Of a stretch of DNA of 45,941 nucleotides, positions 31,427 to 40,605 are shown in pieces. The notes below the pieces were generated by a model. The model ran no database searches and was not told where the DNA came from. It was given only the letters and a program-made list of their open reading frames with translations. The DNA lies in assembly GCA_029782295.1 (NCBI GenBank), contig JAKOVB010000086.1:1-45941 (forward strand). Reading direction: 5' to 3'. Position 1 is the stretch's first letter, and each line of letters begins with the position of its first letter. A program made the translations under genes and the position numbers. Source of the DNA: Pseudomonadota bacterium. Its GTDB lineage: Bacteria; Pseudomonadota; Gammaproteobacteria; Burkholderiales; Methylophilaceae.

Positions 31427-31812
31427 TGAGAGTGTATTGTTCCCACCCGATACGCGGGGCAAAAGGCAAGAACGCGACCATTGAAGATATGCGAGCCAAT
31501 AACGCGAAAGCGATCAAACTTGCCGCTCATTGGAAAGACGTCTTGAGCAAGGCGTTTGGCAAGCGTGTCGATGTTTACGTTCCTGGCGAACACGATGAGT
31601 TTGTCGCGCTTGCCCACAATGAGGGCTATATCACTGAAAGACAGATTCTTGCCATCGACTGCAAGATTCTCGATACGTGCGATCTGTTGCTTGTACTTAA
31701 CGAAGATGGCATATCCTGCGGAATGCAAGTTGAAATCATACATGCGCTGAGACGCGGCATACCTGTACTATATGTAAAAGATCAGAGTGAAATCGCGGGG
31801 AGGGCGGACTAA
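31426..31812 (+). CDS. Nucleoside 2-deoxyribosyltransferase-like protein, 128 aa
   Basis: The opening MRVYCSHPIRGAKGKN and the late LLVLNEDGISCGMQVEI are the two signature regions of deoxyribosyltransferase-like/DUF4406-type proteins. The first forms the nucleotide-binding loop, and the second holds the Cys/Glu-containing strand-helix with E near the catalytic position. These enzymes move deoxyribose between bases or hydrolyse nucleotides. The substrate here is unknown. ATG overlaps the upstream stop (TGATG); its stop overlaps the next ATG. Probably a nucleotide-pool or salvage step with the gene before. Confidence 0.65.
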   Translation: MRVYCSHPIRGAKGKNATIEDMRANNAKAIKLAAHWKDVLSKAFGKRVDVYVPGEHDEFVALAHNEGYITERQILAIDCKILDTCDLLLVLNEDGISCGMQVEIIHALRRGIPVLYVKDQSEIAGRAD

Positions 31813-32510
31813 TGGCGCGTGTTCTCGTAATCGGTGACATTCATTGTCCTGCCCATCACCCGGGCTACCTTCAATTCTGCAAGGATTTGTACCGAGAATG
31901 GCGATGCAACACTGTCGTTTTTATCGGCGACGTGGCTGATTTGCAGGCGATCAGTTTTCACGCACACAACCCGAACTGCCCAGGCCCGGCCGACGAATAC
32001 ATACTCGCGAAGCAGCAGATTCAGCAGTGGTATCGGGCGTTCCCCAAGGCGAAGGTTTGTATTGGCAACCACGATGAGCGAGTGGTTCGGTTGGCTGAGT
32101 CGGTGAACATCCCCTCCCGATTCCTCCGCGACTACGCAGACATCTGGCGAACGCCAGGCTGGGATTGGAAATATGAGCACATAGTCGACGGCGTATACTA
32201 TTTTCACGGCACAGCGCAGGGCGGCACGCACCCCGCGTGGAACGCGGCGGGCAAGATGCTGATGCCTGTCGTCATGGGCCATTGCCACAGCAGATCGGGC
32301 GTAAAGTGGCGGGCGAATCCACTGACACGCATTTTCTCGGTGGACGTTGGGTGCGGCATCGACGTCGACGCGTATCAGTTCGCTTACGGCCGCCACATTA
32401 AAGATCGCCCGATTCTCAGCGCATCTGTGATTCTTGACGGTATACCATACCATGAGGTCATGCCGTGCGGGAAGGGTGAGAAGTACCACAAACGCAATTT
32501 CCGTGCTTGA
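31812..32510 (+). CDS. Calcineurin-like metallophosphoesterase, 232 aa
   Basis: Metal-binding motifs in order: D9-x-H11 (VIGDIHC), G39-D40 (FIGDVAD), G85-N86-H87-D88 (IGNHDE), H132 region and G156-H157-C158-H159 (MGHCHS). These fit a two-metal phosphoesterase of the calcineurin superfamily. Length (232 aa) fits a single-domain enzyme. Substrate unknown: a nucleotide, a nucleic acid end or a protein phosphate are all possible. It follows the deoxyribosyltransferase-like gene by a TAATG overlap, which suggests nucleotide metabolism. Start is set by that overlap. Confidence 0.85.
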   Translation: MARVLVIGDIHCPAHHPGYLQFCKDLYREWRCNTVVFIGDVADLQAISFHAHNPNCPGPADEYILAKQQIQQWYRAFPKAKVCIGNHDERVVRLAESVNIPSRFLRDYADIWRTPGWDWKYEHIVDGVYYFHGTAQGGTHPAWNAAGKMLMPVVMGHCHSRSGVKWRANPLTRIFSVDVGCGIDVDAYQFAYGRHIKDRPILSASVILDGIPYHEVMPCGKGEKYHKRNFRA

Positions 32511-32525
32511 GCCGAGGAATGAGTA

Positions 32526-32969
32526 ATGCATACACAATACCACCATCAATTTGGCGATATCGACAGGTATCAGAAGAAAAAGAAAACCAAAGAGCGAATA
32601 GAGGCTATGCTGTTCGAGGCTATTCGTACTGTGCGGAATAAGACGGTAGCTGAGTACGTAAGCCAACATCTCAGCCTGATGCGCCCACCTGCCATAACCG
32701 ACGACAGCACGCTGCCGAACGGGAATCTCGTGAAGCAGGCATTTCTCAGTCGCACTGACAGCAAAGAAGCGTGCCTGCTCTGTTTCATCAGATTTACGAT
32801 CATGCAGTACTGGGCGCTGTCCCGCGACGAGATCGACAACATGGATGCGACTGTGTCGTTGTTGGAACAAATTCTCAATCGATACCACAATGCAAAAATC
32901 GTGGGGTCGGTGAAAGATGGGTTTACTTTTGACGTGGTAGCCGAGGCTACGGGAGATGCAGAAAGTTAA
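32526..32969 (+). CDS. Hypothetical protein before DNA polymerase, 147 aa
   Basis: Helical, with a Lys-rich N-terminus (DIDRYQKKKKTKERIEAML, FEAIRTVRNKTVAEYVSQHL). The middle contains EACLLCFIRFTIMQYWAL, and the end is FTFDVVAEATGDAES. Its last 14 bp overlap the polymerase start. Unknown function; its position hints at a replication accessory. Confidence 0.6.
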   Translation: MHTQYHHQFGDIDRYQKKKKTKERIEAMLFEAIRTVRNKTVAEYVSQHLSLMRPPAITDDSTLPNGNLVKQAFLSRTDSKEACLLCFIRFTIMQYWALSRDEIDNMDATVSLLEQILNRYHNAKIVGSVKDGFTFDVVAEATGDAES

Positions 32970-34956
32970 GAAAATCTTACAGCTTGCAGGCTGGCCCACC
33001 AGCTATATCGTGCTCGATTTCGAGACGTACTACGACAAAGAGTACAGCCTGACGAGCACGAACGCGTGGGAGTACATCGCCGATGAGCGGTTTGAAGTGT
33101 TGGGGCTCGGCTTTTGGGATTCAGGGGTCAGTGACTGCGGTTATTTAGAGCAGCCGAATGTTCGCAAATATATAGAATCACAAGATTGGGACAATGTTAC
33201 AGCTGTCGTGCAGAACGCCCAATTCGACCCGCTTATCATGAAGCTGAAATATGGGGTTATCCCCAAGTACATTATCGACATCAAGCACCTTGCTGCCCAT
33301 CGCGACAGCCGCATGAGTCATCGGCTAAAGGACTTGGCGGAACGCTTTGGCTTACAGGCCAAGGGCGACACCGTCGATTTCATGGGGCTGCGCTACAAGG
33401 ACATGACCGACGAACAGCGGCAGGCCATCGCCGAATACTGCTTGAACGACATCGACCTTGAGCGAAAGCTTTTTGAAATCCTGCTGCCCAAGTTGACTAA
33501 CCCGGCCCTCGAACTGACTGTGGCGATGCACACAACGCAGATGTACTTGACGCCGCGCATGTCATTCGATTTCGAACTTGCGGATGAACTTGAATCAGCG
33601 ATGCAGGGATTTATCGGCGAAGCCTGCGCCAAGGTTGGCATGACCAAGGACGAGGTATCGGGCGATCTGTCGTTTACCGCAGCATTGAAAGCCGCGCTCG
33701 AAGCGGTTGGTGAATCGGTCCCAGTCAAGCCGCACAAGCGGCCCGGCAAAAACATGACGGCGTTGCTGGGCCGGCCCGGCGTCGGCCCCGCCCTTGCCAA
33801 AACCGATGAGGAAAGCCAGAAGCTCGAAGTCCATTTTGATCCGCGTGTGCGGGCGCTGATGTATGCTCGAAAAGTAGTGGGGTCATGGCCCAATCACATA
33901 AGCCGCATCCAGAAAATGCGGCGAATTGCAAAGGCTTGCAAGGGCACGCTCCCGACAATCTTAAATTACTACGGTTCGCACACTGGTCGATGGTCAGGGG
34001 GCGGCAAGATCAATCAGCAAAACCTGGGGGCCAGGGGCCGGTCAGGATCGGGTAGCCATCCGCTCATGGGAAAGATGCGGGAATTGTTGACAGCAGGCGA
34101 GGACGTATTCCTAATTTGTGATTCAGCACAGATCGAGGCTCGCATATTGGCATGGTTGGCCGGTGCTACCGACCTGGTCGAGGGTTTTGCACAGGGCCGC
34201 GACGTGTATTCGCAGTTTGCGTCGAAGCTGTTCCAGGCCAAGGTGTACAAGCCGTCAGACAGAGACCCTGCCCCGATTAAGAAGTTGATGAGCCTGCGGC
34301 GCGGATTCGGCAAAGACGCCATCCTTGGGTGCGGATACGGGATGGGTCCAACGAAGTTTTTTATGCGATGTCGGGAAAACCCCGACTTGCGGCCCTTATT
34401 CGATTCAGGCCAGTATGATTTTAGCTTCGTCGACGGCCTTATCAAACTGTACCGCTACACCCATGCCGCGATCCCAAACTTTTGGCAGACAATCGAAAGA
34501 ATGTTTCGCATCGTTGCGCAGTTTCCCAGCGAAAAGTATCAATATAATGTGCCGGGTGCGCCGATGTCGGGGGCCGCGTTGACGCTGTGGAATTGTCGGG
34601 GGACTGTCAACATACAGCTCCCCAGCAGCAGGGTGCTGTTCTATCCTCATGTCTCGATTGCCAAAGGGGACGGCCGACTTCGCTACCATCACGGCGATCT
34701 GTGGGGGGGCACGCTGACAGAAAACATCGTACAGGCCATTGCCCGCGATCTGCTCGCGTATTGGATTCTTGAGTGCGAGAAGGCCGGACTTCCGGTTGTG
34801 CTGCATGTTCACGACGAAATCGTCTGTATTTGTTCTGAACACTTAGCAAAAGACAATTTGGAAGTCATGCTGAGCATCATGGAATCCGGGCCAGGCTGGG
34901 CGGCAGGGATACCGCTGGCGGCTGAGGGGTGTATTTCCAAGACGTACAAAAAATAA
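32956..34956 (+). CDS. Family A DNA polymerase with 3'-5' exonuclease, 666 aa
   Basis: Exonuclease motifs: D21-x-E23 (VLDFETYYD), D91 in VVQNAQFD, and Y161...D165/D167 in EYCLNDIDLER. Polymerase motifs: A with D389 (LICDSAQIEARILAWLAG), B with R448/K453/Y461 (SLRRGFGKDAILGCGYG), C with H619-D620-E621 (VLHVHDEIV). The proofreading and polymerase metal ligands are all present. The motif A residues after D are Ser-Ala where most PolI enzymes have Tyr-Ser. There is no 5' nuclease domain. Replicates the genome with the primase-helicase encoded downstream. Start ATG at 32956 overlaps the previous gene. Confidence 0.95.
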   Translation: MQKVKKILQLAGWPTSYIVLDFETYYDKEYSLTSTNAWEYIADERFEVLGLGFWDSGVSDCGYLEQPNVRKYIESQDWDNVTAVVQNAQFDPLIMKLKYGVIPKYIIDIKHLAAHRDSRMSHRLKDLAERFGLQAKGDTVDFMGLRYKDMTDEQRQAIAEYCLNDIDLERKLFEILLPKLTNPALELTVAMHTTQMYLTPRMSFDFELADELESAMQGFIGEACAKVGMTKDEVSGDLSFTAALKAALEAVGESVPVKPHKRPGKNMTALLGRPGVGPALAKTDEESQKLEVHFDPRVRALMYARKVVGSWPNHISRIQKMRRIAKACKGTLPTILNYYGSHTGRWSGGGKINQQNLGARGRSGSGSHPLMGKMRELLTAGEDVFLICDSAQIEARILAWLAGATDLVEGFAQGRDVYSQFASKLFQAKVYKPSDRDPAPIKKLMSLRRGFGKDAILGCGYGMGPTKFFMRCRENPDLRPLFDSGQYDFSFVDGLIKLYRYTHAAIPNFWQTIERMFRIVAQFPSEKYQYNVPGAPMSGAALTLWNCRGTVNIQLPSSRVLFYPHVSIAKGDGRLRYHHGDLWGGTLTENIVQAIARDLLAYWILECEKAGLPVVLHVHDEIVCICSEHLAKDNLEVMLSIMESGPGWAAGIPLAAEGCISKTYKK

Positions 34957-34970
34957 TTATGGAAATCGGC

Positions 34971-34999
34971 TTGACATTTCCATCCGAATTTAGTAAGAT
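34971..34999 (+). promoter_or_regulatory. Sigma70-like promoter P3 before the RecB-like gene
   Basis: TTGACA at 34971-34976, 17-bp spacer, TAAGAT at 34994-34999. It lies in the 98-bp gap between the polymerase and the nuclease gene, and would give a second transcript for the recombination and primase genes. Confidence 0.65.
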
Positions 35000-35054
35000 A
35001 TGGTAATGGATTCTGTGGTGATATGTCAGTGATAACTTTTGTTGGGAGAGTGTG

Positions 35055-36284
35055 ATGAATAAAGCGAGATCGTGGCACCTGTCGGCGACGGCAATTGCAG
35101 AGTATAAGCGCTGCCCTTACGCGTTCATGCTTAAGTACGTCAAGGGCATTCGGCGGGCTGAAGACACCGAAGCACAGCGGTATGGGTCGAACTGGCACAG
35201 GGTTCTTGAAATCCTGAGCATGCCGCCCGCCGCGGACTGCGTGTGTAGGGGGTCAGGCGGCTGTACGCGGGCTTGCGATTCCCATTGTTTGCTATGCGGC
35301 GGGTCTGGTACGCTCCCCGATGATTTGATGGACGCGGCCGTCCGCGTCCTCAATGAAGCTTATGCCGATGTCCCGCCCGGCGTCGACCCCGAAGATTGGG
35401 AGGTCGAGCGCATTAAGTTACTCTACTCGGCCTCGGCCTATCGGTGGTACTACGCCGACGACCCGCTGGAAACAATTGTGCGCGAGCACCACTTCAAAGT
35501 TGCCGTGCCAAATCCGTTTGCGAAAAACAACAGCACCTTGCGTCAATTGACTCTTGGAGGCATCATCGATAAGATCGTCCGGCGGACGTACAACTATGTA
35601 GTGGAACACAAATCCACTGGAAGCTCGCTTGACGATGCTGAAACTACGACCAAGTTTTGGAAACACCTGAACCTTGATACACAGACGCTGCTCTATCCAT
35701 TCATTTGCCAGCTGGACCCGGAACTTGCTCAGCTTGATGTTCGCGGGGTCTTGTATGACGCTTATCACAAGCCGTCGATTCGCCCGAAGAAACTGACACA
35801 GGCTGAGAGCGCCGAGTTTCTTAAAACTTGCGAATACTGCGGGCAGAAATTCGCTGTTGAAAAAGCGAGTGATGGTATTGTCGTCGACGGCAAAGTTGCG
35901 CAAGTGGAGCTCGGCAAAAAGGAAGGTGCGTTCGCGATTCGCGAAACGCCTGAAATGTACGGCGCACGCCTGCTGCAGGACATTTGCTCCCGGCCACAGT
36001 TTTATTTCGCCCGCCGGGAAATCCCGCGGACGAAAGACGACCTATTCCGTTTCAACATCGAACTTGCCAACATTTACCAGATGATAAAGCTGGCCTATTC
36101 AGCCGATTGCTGGATTCACTGTGAGCGCCAGTGCGAAGCGACGTTCAAGTGTGAGTACATCGATTTATGCTACAATGGTGTTGACCCGGATGACGAATTG
36201 CCGGCAGGGCTGATCAGGACGTTCGAGAGAAAAGAGGGAGCAGCGGCGCGACGAAAACTGGCAAGCCGCGTTGCGTATGAGTAG
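35055..36284 (+). CDS. RecB/Cas4-like PD-(D/E)XK nuclease with Fe-S cysteines, 409 aa
   Basis: The N-terminal SATAIAEYKRCPYAFMLKY holds C20. The core has D172 in LGGIIDKIV and E184-x-K186 in VVEHKS, the catalytic PD-(D/E)XK triad. C-terminal cysteines C356, C360, C366 and C372 in a WIHCERQCEATFKCEYIDLC segment probably complete a 4Fe-4S cluster with C20, as in AddB/Cas4 nucleases. An unusual insert at 62-81 (CVCRGSGGC ... CDSHCLLCGGSG) resembles a DnaJ-type cysteine-rich zinc module. Another CEYCGQ lies near 259-263. Likely a recombination or end-processing nuclease. ATG 35055 used; GTG 35052 possible. Confidence 0.8.
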   Translation: MNKARSWHLSATAIAEYKRCPYAFMLKYVKGIRRAEDTEAQRYGSNWHRVLEILSMPPAADCVCRGSGGCTRACDSHCLLCGGSGTLPDDLMDAAVRVLNEAYADVPPGVDPEDWEVERIKLLYSASAYRWYYADDPLETIVREHHFKVAVPNPFAKNNSTLRQLTLGGIIDKIVRRTYNYVVEHKSTGSSLDDAETTTKFWKHLNLDTQTLLYPFICQLDPELAQLDVRGVLYDAYHKPSIRPKKLTQAESAEFLKTCEYCGQKFAVEKASDGIVVDGKVAQVELGKKEGAFAIRETPEMYGARLLQDICSRPQFYFARREIPRTKDDLFRFNIELANIYQMIKLAYSADCWIHCERQCEATFKCEYIDLCYNGVDPDDELPAGLIRTFERKEGAAARRKLASRVAYE

Positions 36285-36305
36285 ACTTTTATAGAGAGGT
36301 GTATA

Positions 36306-37211
36306 ATGGCCAAAGAACTGAAGAAAATCCAAGTACCAAAACCACCGTCATTGAAATCGCAAACCACAAGCGCCGCACCGCCTGCGCCTATTTTGAGGAA
36401 AGATTTCCGCATCGGTCGCAAGAATACCGTACCGCGCGGCAAGAAGATCATGTTGTATGGCGAGTCCGGCATCGGCAAGTCAACATTGTCGTCAATGCTG
36501 CCAAATCCGGTGTTCATCGATCTTGACAACGGGTGTGCCGAACTCACGCACCCCAAGACCGGCGAACCCCTGATTGACCGATGTTTTCAGGATGTCAAGA
36601 CGTTTGAGGATGTGCGGGGTTTGCTTCAATCGAATGCTTATGACAGCTTCAATTCTCTGATCATTGACAATGTGACTGTCCTTGAAACACTTGCCGTACA
36701 GTATGTTCTCAAAACCGTGAAGGCCGGCAATCAGCGAAATATACAGGCTGCGGACATCGAACACTACGGATGGGGCAAGGGTTATCGGCACCTATACGAC
36801 CATATGAATTTAATCCTGCAAGACCTCGATGTTGTGCTCGACAAGGGTGTCAATGTTTGCCTGCTCGCTCAGTCGTCGGCAAAGACGGTCCCGAACCCGG
36901 ACGGCGACGATTACCTGCGAGAGGGCCCCCGTCTGTGCAACGCAAAAAACAACAGTGTGGAAGACCTGTACTGTGAATGGGCGGACCACTTGCTGCGGAT
37001 TGGGTATCAGATGATCTCTGTGCAGGATCGCAAGGCCAGCAGTACAGGGGCGCGGGCGGTGTTCTGCAAGGGCCAGCCGCATTTTAGGGCGAAGAGCCGG
37101 ACACTCGACCCCACCATCGAACTCGTTACATTTGACGGACCTGCCGATGATTCAATCTGGCAGTTCATTTTCGGCGCGACACGGGTGCCTGAGGAATCGG
37201 AGGCGGCGTAA
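36306..37211 (+). CDS. Sak4-like/AAA-24 RecA-fold ATPase, 301 aa
   Basis: Walker A is GESGIGKST at residues 52-60 (MLYGESGIGKSTLSSML), followed by PVFIDLDNG and a Walker B SLIIDN with D121. Later motifs include VNVCLLAQSSAKTV and ISVQDRKAS. This is the layout of phage Sak4-type single-strand annealing/RecA-like proteins. Known partners are ssDNA-binding protein and nucleases, both encoded adjacent here. Residues 1-35 are a Lys/Pro-rich flexible tail. Probably catalyses recombination or annealing in replication. Confidence 0.75.
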   Translation: MAKELKKIQVPKPPSLKSQTTSAAPPAPILRKDFRIGRKNTVPRGKKIMLYGESGIGKSTLSSMLPNPVFIDLDNGCAELTHPKTGEPLIDRCFQDVKTFEDVRGLLQSNAYDSFNSLIIDNVTVLETLAVQYVLKTVKAGNQRNIQAADIEHYGWGKGYRHLYDHMNLILQDLDVVLDKGVNVCLLAQSSAKTVPNPDGDDYLREGPRLCNAKNNSVEDLYCEWADHLLRIGYQMISVQDRKASSTGARAVFCKGQPHFRAKSRTLDPTIELVTFDGPADDSIWQFIFGATRVPEESEAA

Positions 37212-37402
37212 TGTGCGGCAAGGGCGACACATACCGTCCCGTAGATCGGGCGAAGTACGATGCCAATTTCGAAAAGATATTCGGCGAAAAACCGTTGAAG
37301 TTATCAAGAAGGGAGGATTATGACAACACAGTAGAAAAAGAACAAAATGCTGAAAAGCAATTCTTTCATGAACTAACCGACTATTTGTTAGGGGGATATT
37401 GA
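37211..37402 (+). CDS. Conserved small protein, 63 aa
   Basis: ATG overlaps the ATPase stop (TAATG). The start MCGKGDTYRPVDRAKYDANF and the run EKIFGEKPLKLSRRED resemble a small protein found next to Sak4-type genes in other phages, as far as I recall. The C-terminus is charged (EKEQNAEKQFFHELTDYL). Function unknown; its place suggests a replication or recombination accessory. Confidence 0.6.
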   Translation: MCGKGDTYRPVDRAKYDANFEKIFGEKPLKLSRREDYDNTVEKEQNAEKQFFHELTDYLLGGY

Positions 37403-37404
37403 CT

Positions 37405-38247
37405 ATGATGATTTCGGAACCGGGTTGCTACAGGGGCTGTGTTGTTGAGCACGCTGTCAGTATGACGAGCAGCGGTATTCCGCAGTTCGAAGCCAAACTG
37501 CAAGCAACTGAAAAGTACGATTTCGACACGCAGGTGTGGGAGTCGATGCAGGGCCGCGAAGATGTGGAAATTATAGCCTACCTGTGCATGTTCACGAAAG
37601 ACTGCAAGCCGACGTTCCACATCGACGCCATCAAGGGAGTGTTCGGCTGGGACGGCGCGAGTCTGGTAGAACTGGATCAGGCGGATTTCGCGGGCGTTGC
37701 GGTACAGTTCTATGTGGAAGACAACGAATACGAAGGCAAGGTTCGCAAGAAAGTTACCCGCATCGCCAACTTTGATGATGCACCGGGCAATGGCACAATT
37801 CATAAACTCGATCCAGAAAAGATCAAGGAACTCGACAACAAGTTCGCGGCTGTGCTTCGCAAGCTGAACGGCGGTCCGAAACCGGTGAGCGCCGCGCCTG
37901 CCGCTGACAGACCCGCACCGCTGCCGCCGAAACCGAAGAAAACCAAAGCACCAGCAGAGGCCCCCGCACCTGCTCCGGTCCCTGCGGAAGCCCCGGCTCC
38001 CGCGCCCGCGCCCAAGCCGCCGGCCCTGAAGCCGAAGGCCGCACCCGTTGCCGAACTGACGTATGAGCAGGCGTGGGAAAAGTGCTACAACATGAAGGCC
38101 AAGAGCGTCACCGACGACCAGTTGGCGGCCGCGTTCACTGCGGCCATCGAGCGCATCTGCCCCGGCCGCGATCAGGACGATATCACAGGGACCGAGTGGG
38201 CCAAGATCGCCGATGCTGTAGTCGCAGAGCACGGCGTGTTCGCATAA
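37405..38247 (+). CDS. Putative ssDNA-binding protein with Ala/Pro linker, 280 aa
   Basis: Residues 1-150 form an OB-like, beta-rich domain resembling phage SSBs of the DUF669 type (EPGCYRGCVVEHAVSMTSSG ... YLCMFTKDCKPTFHIDAIK ... GVFGWDGASL ... VAVQFYVEDNEYEGKVRKKV). Residues 170-225 are an Ala/Pro/Lys-rich linker (PAPVPAEAPAPAPAPKPP), unusual in length. Residues 230-280 make a small helical C-terminal domain (TYEQAWEKCYNM, LAAAFTAAIERIC). ATG 37405 is preceded by GGGGG; TTG 37399 is possible. Works with the adjacent ATPase, nuclease and primase. Confidence 0.7.
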   Translation: MMISEPGCYRGCVVEHAVSMTSSGIPQFEAKLQATEKYDFDTQVWESMQGREDVEIIAYLCMFTKDCKPTFHIDAIKGVFGWDGASLVELDQADFAGVAVQFYVEDNEYEGKVRKKVTRIANFDDAPGNGTIHKLDPEKIKELDNKFAAVLRKLNGGPKPVSAAPAADRPAPLPPKPKKTKAPAEAPAPAPVPAEAPAPAPAPKPPALKPKAAPVAELTYEQAWEKCYNMKAKSVTDDQLAAAFTAAIERICPGRDQDDITGTEWAKIADAVVAEHGVFA

Positions 38248-38263
38248 GCGAAGCAGTTCACTG

Positions 38264-38283
38264 GGTGGGGCTCCGGCCCCACC
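38264..38283 (+). terminator. Hairpin between SSB-like and primase genes
   Basis: GGTGGGGC (38264-38271) and GCCCCACC (38276-38283) form a perfect 8-bp stem with a TCCG loop, then TTCACATTTCTTCT. A terminator or attenuator limiting primase expression. Confidence 0.6.
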
Positions 38284-38307
38284 TTCACATTTCTTCTGGG
38301 GGTTTTC

Positions 38308-40596
38308 ATGTCTGACAAAGAACAAATTCCCTTTGCACAGACATTTGAGACATATCGGCAGAATGTAATGCCGGGCATGCTCAGCGTGTTGGCGGAGCAA
38401 CTCGGAGTGTCCGCCAAATCCCTTGAAGCCATTGGCGTGGGGTACACTTTTGCCACGCAATCGTGGGTGACGCCGGAGCGGGATGAAAACGGCGAGATCA
38501 TCGGGTTGGTGCAACGCAGCCTTGGCGGCAAGAAAATCGCAATCAAAGGCAGTAAGCGGGGTCTGTGCTACGTTTTCAATCCCGATTTCAAATCCAAGTC
38601 TGTCTACATACCTGGCAAGCATAATTGGATTCGCGTATCTCGTGATAGGCCGTGCCCGCTATGTTCAAGAACCAAGTGGTGCATGGTGTCGGCTGAGAAT
38701 CCCGCCGATCCCGCAGCCGTAATTTGCGGATTGGCCAGCGGGGCGGTGGCCGAATGCGGCAACGGCACGTACTTGCATATCCTGAAGCCCGAAGGTGACA
38801 AACGCAGGAACTCAACAACGGTTCTTGCCCCGACGAGCAGTGGGCCGATTTTGATTGTCGAAGGTTTCACCGATACGGCGGCCGGGCTTGACCTCGGTTT
38901 CACCACCATCGGCAAACCCGCGGGGGCAGGCGGGTTGAAGATGCTCCGGCAAATGCCGCTGTCCGGCCGCCCGATTTGGGTATTCGGCGAGAATGATTCT
39001 GGTGCCGGACGCGAGGGCATGGAGCGTACGTTCCTCGCTTTGCGTGATCTAAGTAATGAAGTCGTGAAGGTCATGCCGCCTGCCGGGATTAAGGATTTAC
39101 GGGCGTGGCTACAATCGGGGCTAACTCGCGAGGCGCTGGAGGAATATGTCGCTAAGCACGGTGTCGCTGCTGCAGATGCCGCCGTGCTGGAAAGTGATGC
39201 GCCAAGCTACATAGCTAAAGTGTGGCTCGATGAGAATAAGGTCGATGGTTTTCTGAGGATTCGTCGGTACGCGAAGGATTGGTTCGAATACGTGGATGGG
39301 CACTATACCCTGCTTGATGAAGATGTGTTGCGCGGCCGAGTGTATTCATTTCTCGAAGGCCGCAGGTACAAAAATATTAGTCAAGCCGGTGACGTGACGT
39401 TGGTTGAATATAAGGCCAACCGAAGAAAAGTTAGTGACATACTTGACGCTGCTAATCAGTGGTGCCCCGTAGATGCGGAGCCGCCGACGTGGCTCGACGG
39501 TCAACCGCATCCGCACGCTATCGATCTGATTCCGTTCCAAAACGGCATCCTCGACGTAAAGGAATACTGCGAAGGTAACATTGTCTTGTACCCGCCCACA
39601 CCTGCTTTCTTCAGCTTGAACATTTTGCCGTACGATTACGATCCTGACGCTCACAGCGATCTATGGGATGAGTTCCTCAATGACGTATTCAGCGGCAATC
39701 AGGCCAAGGTTGCACTACTCGCCGAATGGATGGGCTATAACTGCGTGCCGGACATTTATTTCGAAAAGATGATGTTGTTCCACGGCCCGCCGAGATCGGG
39801 CAAATCCACTGTTCTTGAGGCTATGCGGGAGATGTTGGGCCGCCATCAATGCTGCGAAGTGACGTTTCAGAATCTCTGCTCGTCTTTCGGCTATCACGCA
39901 ATGGTGGGCAAGCTGGCCGCCATGATCGGCGATGCCAAGACACCGCGCGCTCGTGAATCGGATGCCGCGCTCGAAAAGATTTTGCAGATAACGGGCGGCG
40001 ATCCGGTGAATGTTCAGCGCAAGTATCGGGACGATCTGGCATCAACGAAGCTGTACTGCAGGTTCACTATCGCCATGAACGATCTGCCCGCCTTCACCGA
40101 TCATGTGAAGGCCCTCGAACCGCGCCTGAACATTCTCGCTTTCGAAAACAGCTACGTCGGCCGGGAAGACCGCAGTTTGAAACGTCGGATATGCCAGGAG
40201 GCCAAGGCCGGCAAGCTGATTAACTTCGCTCTGCAGGGCCTTAAGCGCCTGCGTGCGCAGCAGAAATTCACCGAACCACCCAGTTCGCAGCAGCTGGCCG
40301 ATCAGTTTAGGTTGATCGCTACGCCGATCTACGCGTTCCTTGACGAATGTTGTGAATTAGCGCCAACTGTCGAAGAGCGCAAAGACTATGTGGAATTGAA
40401 AGATGTATTATTTCAGGTGTGGAAACGATGGTGCGAGGACAACGGGCGCAGCTACGGGATGAAACAGCAATTTGGGGTGAAGCTAAATTGTATACCGAGC
40501 ATAACTTCGTCCCGTATTCGGATCAACGGAAAGCCGCAATATGTATATCAGGGAGTGCGGCTGACACAACAAGCAAAGATAACTTACTTGGGTTAG
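38308..40596 (+). CDS. Primase-SF3 helicase fusion protein, 762 aa
   Basis: N-terminal zinc-binding part with C116, C119 and C125 (CPLCSRTKWC) and perhaps C140. TOPRIM-like segment with E185 (LIVEGFTD, D189) and D230 (FGENDSG). C-terminal helicase domain of superfamily 3/D5 type: Walker A GPPRSGKST at 493-501, Walker B D542 (AAMIGDAK), and the sensor region FTIAMNDLP with N591. The C-terminus fits the winged-helix end of P4-like primases. Unwinds DNA and makes primers for the family A polymerase. A GGGGG ribosome site lies 8-10 bases before the ATG. Confidence 0.9.
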   Translation: MSDKEQIPFAQTFETYRQNVMPGMLSVLAEQLGVSAKSLEAIGVGYTFATQSWVTPERDENGEIIGLVQRSLGGKKIAIKGSKRGLCYVFNPDFKSKSVYIPGKHNWIRVSRDRPCPLCSRTKWCMVSAENPADPAAVICGLASGAVAECGNGTYLHILKPEGDKRRNSTTVLAPTSSGPILIVEGFTDTAAGLDLGFTTIGKPAGAGGLKMLRQMPLSGRPIWVFGENDSGAGREGMERTFLALRDLSNEVVKVMPPAGIKDLRAWLQSGLTREALEEYVAKHGVAAADAAVLESDAPSYIAKVWLDENKVDGFLRIRRYAKDWFEYVDGHYTLLDEDVLRGRVYSFLEGRRYKNISQAGDVTLVEYKANRRKVSDILDAANQWCPVDAEPPTWLDGQPHPHAIDLIPFQNGILDVKEYCEGNIVLYPPTPAFFSLNILPYDYDPDAHSDLWDEFLNDVFSGNQAKVALLAEWMGYNCVPDIYFEKMMLFHGPPRSGKSTVLEAMREMLGRHQCCEVTFQNLCSSFGYHAMVGKLAAMIGDAKTPRARESDAALEKILQITGGDPVNVQRKYRDDLASTKLYCRFTIAMNDLPAFTDHVKALEPRLNILAFENSYVGREDRSLKRRICQEAKAGKLINFALQGLKRLRAQQKFTEPPSSQQLADQFRLIATPIYAFLDECCELAPTVEERKDYVELKDVLFQVWKRWCEDNGRSYGMKQQFGVKLNCIPSITSSRIRINGKPQYVYQGVRLTQQAKITYLG

Positions 40597-40605
40597 GAGG
40601 TAAAG

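Noticed and set aside
37381-38622. 413-codon minus-strand frame across the SSB and primase genes
   Set aside because: It runs antisense to two well-supported genes and reads as a composition artefact of Ala/Pro/Gly-rich coding sequence.
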